From Brevipalpus yothersi (taxonomy: Eukaryota > Arthropoda > Arachnida > Trombidiformes > Tenuipalpidae), in the NCBI GenBank assembly GCA_003956705.1, contig QZCP01000104.1, forward strand, positions 57,136-121,135: a DNA stretch of 64,000 nt, given 5' to 3'. The notes under the pieces are model-generated. The model searched no databases. It saw only the letters and a list, made by a program, of their open reading frames with translations, and was not told where the DNA came from. This document shows, in pieces, positions 59,783 to 64,000 of the stretch. Every line of letters starts with the position of its first letter. The first letter of the stretch is position 1. A program made the position numbers and the translations under genes.

Positions 59783-62090
59783 TCAGCTCAGATTCATCAC
59801 CTCTCGTATATTTTGGCTAGGTTTCTCGACGAAAACATACATACACAATGAAACAATCAAAATAGTTGACAGATAGCCTAAGACAATGCTGATCAAAGAG
59901 AAGTTATCTGAGATGGATGATTTTGAGGTTTTGTTCAAGATAGAAACCATAACAATATAATGAGTGAGGAATAGAGAATATGATAAACGACTCATTCTCA
60001 GGAGAATAGAGTTCGCGCCGAGTTTATATCTAATTAGTCTACTCTGAGGATTGAAAATCAGTATCAAAAGCGAGAGTATAACACTGATTCCTATCGGCCA
60101 AATTGATTGAACAAAAGCGTACGCTGATTGATCTTGGTTCGAGGTGAGAATGTGCCAAATAATCAGGTAATAAATAACCAAGAACGTTACTTTTGTTTTC
60201 AGAATTTGTCGCTGTACCAAAAGTGGAGCTCTCTGAATCTTTGGAAGAGAGTAAGCAAAAAGGATGCCCATGATAACTGAGCACAACCATGTATCAGTTA
60301 GGATGTAGAATTTGTGGAAGAATAGCTCCATTTCGCTGTAACAATAGATTTTCTTAACGGAACGGGCTTCATCTTTCAGCAGTGGTATCCTACCTGGAAT
60401 AATTTTTTGAGTCTTCGATACTCACGATTCGTTTCAGTCCAATGATAAAATCAATTTCAAGATCACTCAAGTTTTTGTAGGACATGACTAGTCCATACAT
60501 CATGAGGGACATCGATATTGAAAATCCGATGAGATGTGACCTGTGAAATCAAGAGATTGCTTAAAAAACTCTCTCAAAATGAGCTTGACTGAGCTCGAGC
60601 TTAACCTCAGTAGAAGCCACACTAGCACAGCGCCTATCACATGAGATTGTAATGTTACTGCCAGAGACCAAGTGGTTGGATTACACTGGAATAGAATGAT
60701 ATGAGTGACTGATTTGATTTTGAAAGACATTTCGAAATATTGGAAAATATTTACTCACATAATTAGTTGATTCTTGATTGTTATTTGAATACAAAAATTC
60801 ACCCAGATGAATTCTTGAACAAATACTTTTGTGAATATGGTTTTGTCCTATTGTGATCCTCGAATCAAGCCCAACAGTGCTGAGGTGTAGAGTTCTCGCA
60901 AATATGCATAGATAATATGGAGGAGAGAGTCGAATGAATGCTTTCACAATCGATTTGAAAGGATTGAACTGAGAGCCAGAATATTTGAATTTCGGATAAA
61001 TAAGAAAACCAGTGAAAAAGAAGAAAACTGTCATGAGAGAACGAACCAACAGCCATGCTTCTTTCGCTTTGTGCATTGCTTTGAGCGTAGCTTGAGGACC
61101 AGGAGTCAAAATAGGCTGTAGAATATAAAATGCATGACAAAAGACTACTCCTACAGCACACAGTCCTCTTATGTAATCTATAATGAGAATCTGACTTTTT
61201 GATACTTCATCATCGTGAAATGATTTCCAATTCTGAGTGATGGAGAAAGCTGAAAAGATGAAGCTGAGTTTTCCTCTTTTGTTGCTCGTCAAGACTCGAT
61301 GCAAGAATCGATCATATAAAGTGCTTATCACTCCTAAAACTATTAGTCCAATACAGATAGAATTGAATTTGGTTGATAGTATTCCATTTCTCACCTCCTG
61401 CTTGCAATTAATTTCACTAATAGAAGATTTTTCCGAAATTTTCAAGAAATGAAATCTTTGTAGGAAAGATTTCACATATTCTTCATCCTCTAGACCACAT
61501 GAGCTTGGTATGCAAACTCCCGTATTGTGAGTCAAAGAGAGATCAGCATCGAATTTCGTTTGCCACGTTATTTCACAATATCTTCCTTGAAAGCTTGTAG
61601 CTCCATGATGGAAGAGTCCGAGAGAAACCTTAGCAGATTCACATTGGGTTTGATCACCCAACCAATTCAAGTTACCTCTTCTAGCACCTGGAACTGGCTT
61701 TGCAAAAGAGTCCAATAGTGTCAAGAGACCAATATTTTTCCTGCCAGCTCGAATATTTTCAATAATTGATTCTAGATGAATAAGACACACTTTTTGTTGA
61801 GCAATCAATGAATTCTTCTTTCTTGTGGGATGTTCGGAATAATCCCATGATTTTAGAAGGGCTTGTGTAACATTTTTTCTCAATGATAAGATGTTTTCTC
61901 GTTGTTCAAATTGAAATCCAAAGATAAGAGGCTGTCCAGAGCTTCTCTTATCCAGGAAAAGCAGAGCATCATTTGAATAATGTGCACTCTCCACATTTGA
62001 GGCTCCAATAATAGGAAAAAGGAAGAGAACAATCAGGACTTCGATTCCGATGGACATCACAGTGAACTCAGTACTTTGAAAGTAGTCCAT
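59783..62090 (-). CDS. NRF-6-like acyltransferase-3 membrane protein
   Basis: Four exons on the minus strand, 62090-60759, 60685-60606, 60540-60394 and 60335-59783 (703 aa). The third exon ends at TCCAG|GTAGGA; using the earlier GTGAGT would put a stop in frame, while this choice joins cleanly to 'SEMELFFHKF'. A signal peptide ('MSIGIEVLIVLFLFPIIGAS', alternative start 62057) leads into the NRF domain ('LLDSFAKPVPGARRGNLNWL…QC', 'GRYCEITW', 'GVCIPSSC'), then an acyltransferase-3 domain with 'DYIRGLCAVGVVFCHAFYIL' (conserved Asp/Arg/His) and about ten membrane helices. The prototype is C. elegans nrf-6 (nose resistant to fluoxetine), acting in epidermal/gut lipid and drug handling; arthropods have many. 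Substrate unknown. Confidence 0.88.
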
Positions 62091-64000
62091 AGATTCATGT
62101 AGAAACTCTGGTTCAAAGGCACCATGAGATAAAATGATTGAAAACCTTATTTTCTCACCATCGAATTGAAGCAATCAGCAAAGGAGAGATTTTTCTGCTT
62201 TGCGTAGATCACTAACAACTTTTTTGCTTTTTTTGATGAATATGTCGAATTCAATTGTCATAAGAATCAGTTTTCAACTTTCACCGTTAGTCAGATTAAT
62301 GGCTCTCGGCAAACGAATCACACAAAAGTAATTAAAATCCGGGTGATAGTAAAAATAATGGGCTTCCTATGAGACGATTATATGGTAGACGATGATTCCT
62401 ACTAAACGAGCTCTCGTGTGAAAGCTGTTTCAATGTTACACCAAGATGATAGACCAAAGAGTACCAACACGGATGAGCATTCAATGCTGGCGACCGACAA
62501 TTCTTTCATTAACCACAAGCAATGCCAAGAAGGGAGTTTCCTAGTTCTGGATCTGATTTCATTTCAATCGATAATTTTTGGCCGCGAGATCAAACATAGG
62601 TGATAGTTTTAAGTCACCATATCACATCTGATAGAAAGAAAATTTTCATTTACAGCCAATTTGAGATAATGATCGATAATTAGCTAGTGCTCTCATCCCC
62701 AATGTTTGGCTCAATCATTATCAAATCGGCTGTATCAGTTGGAGAAACTGGTCGAAGAGCAAAATTGTAAACTATCGTTTAATTTTGACCAGTTTTTCAA
62801 CTGAGCTATCAAGGCCAAAAATTATCATTTGAAACATTGTCGAAAATAATTTTTTCAGCTCTGTCTTTGAAAACAAGTCCCAAGCAACTAAACTACTAGG
62901 AAGATGTTTAAATTTTTGTCTCAAAGTGCTCGCTGTTGTCAGTACTCTTTGAGCTGAGAGCTGTCGAGCTAGTTCTCTTTCTCTCAAATCGAAAAAATTT
63001 GATTCCTTCAAGATCCAAAAAATTCACCAGAGGCAGTGAAAAGATTTTATCAAACTGCAAATCAGCCCGATGATTTAATTCTTTCATTGCTTTCCAATAA
63101 AGAAGGTCACCAAAAAACTGGAAGAATCAGTATGACTTTCCATCAACATGCAAGATGTAGGTGGAACTGAGCTCCATGAGTTATGTGTGGCATCCAGTAT
63201 GGATGGAGAGTCAAAAAATTTTCATCACTCAATCACGTTGTTAATTCAAGTGCTTTCGAACTGGTTCCGAAGTGGGGCAAATATGGCTATGAATTAATAA
63301 TACACATTCAGACTAGGCCAGTTCGAAAAAATTGTTTTGATTATTGTGTATATGGAATTATGGCTCTGAGATACTCCACTGAACGGATGATCATATCAGC
63401 TCATATCATATTTTTCTGCTTATAATCAATCATAGAAAAACCAGTTGGAGAGAGGCCATGGTAGAAGAATTATCAATCAAATGCGATTGTTTGCATCAAA
63501 CTCAAACAAAATGGCTATAGAATTGGATATCTGTATACGTGGTATATCGATTGAGAGTTGAATTCTTCAACAGTCGAAGTTACAGATTGATTTCTGGAGT
63601 GTCAATCGATCAAAAACAAATGGCTTGAAAGAGATTTATCTCCAAAAAATGATACAAATTTTCTGTTTGATCTGAGTTTGTTTTATTAAGTTCCATTCTT
63701 GATGTTGAGTGATGATATTGGGGACTGATAAAAATAAGACAAATTATGCTCCACCATTCCTATTTGTTCCGATCTGGAGCTATTGGTCAAGCTATTGATG
63801 AGAATAGTCGATTGAGCGTGCATCAATCCATCGAATTTCCAACCTCAATTGAAATAGAATTTGTCATCTATTGTCAGCTTGTGTACAGAAGCTATATAAG
63901 CCGTTTCTTGACCATTGAAAGGGTTACAGAAATAAGAAAGACAAGACTAGCCACCGATGCTCCTAGTCCTTTTATAACGAGAAGATCATTCAGGGACAAA
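62091..64000. other. Right-end region, no gene supported
   Basis: Upstream of the acyltransferase-3 gene. Frames of 79 codons (63011-62772, minus) and 80 codons (63183-63425, plus) have neither motif nor splice context. They could be exons of a gene running off the right edge, but nothing shows it. Confidence 0.4.

Noticed and set aside
60394..60425. Donor GTGAGT at 60425 for exon 3 of the acyltransferase-3 gene
   Set aside because: It leads to an in-frame stop with every nearby acceptor. The GTAGGA donor 32 nt later keeps frame into the last exon.
62772..63425. Two ORFs of about 80 codons near the right edge
   Set aside because: The minus one starts at TTG. Neither has domain marks or splice signals supporting an exon.

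Overview
The window is eukaryotic, AT-rich nuclear DNA with short GT-AG introns (mostly 50-90 nt) and intact single-copy housekeeping genes. An arthropod H-type ABC transporter, a chemoreceptor-like 7TM gene and a large tandem family of degenerin/ENaC-type channels together suggest a mite. A spider mite (Tetranychidae) is my best guess, because that group is known for large DEG/ENaC, chemoreceptor and ABCH expansions. This is an inference from gene content, not from a database match.

Layout. 1-1.4 kb: 3' part of an ABCH-type half transporter (+), cut by the left edge. 3.7-5.6 kb: a DNA transposon with terminal inverted repeats, inserted in a duplicated block whose uninterrupted copy lies at 11.88-12.08 kb. 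6.1-8.1 and 12.3-14.4 kb: two tandem sterol O-acyltransferase-like (MBOAT) genes with the same nine-exon structure, flanking the proteasome lid gene PSMD12/Rpn5 (9.06-10.74 kb) and a broken third acyltransferase copy (11.1-11.7 kb). 14.5-15.8 kb: a gustatory-receptor-like gene (-). 16.5-18.3 kb: mitochondrial-type glutamyl-tRNA synthetase EARS2 (-), head to head with importin-5 IPO5 (19.4-24.0 kb, +).

25.5-58.4 kb: a one-directional array of twelve apparently intact DEG/ENaC-like channel genes plus one pseudogene, called A to M here. Nearly all have two exons: a tiny first exon ending inside the first membrane segment at a phase-1 intron, then one large exon. They fall into two subfamilies in blocks. 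B-G share an 'HQLINYSLAL ... HEEYT' signature. H-M share a 'YLQIINYSLAF' type signature, and A is an outlying member of that second group. The array contains a basigin-like Ig protein (28.2-29.1 kb) and a 1.7-kb element with inverted repeats of more than 200 bp around an unrecognised 231-residue ORF (35.25-36.97 kb). 59.8-62.1 kb: an NRF-6-type acyltransferase-3 gene (-). The last 1.9 kb shows no gene I can support.

The most interesting points are these. In every intact channel of the array the serine of the canonical GxS selectivity filter is replaced by Tyr or His, and most lack the N-terminal His-Gly gating region. Both acyltransferases have a changed FYxDWWN motif. The 35.3-kb TIR element carries an unknown ORF behind a good promoter. 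The 3.8-kb transposon has its own empty site elsewhere in the window.
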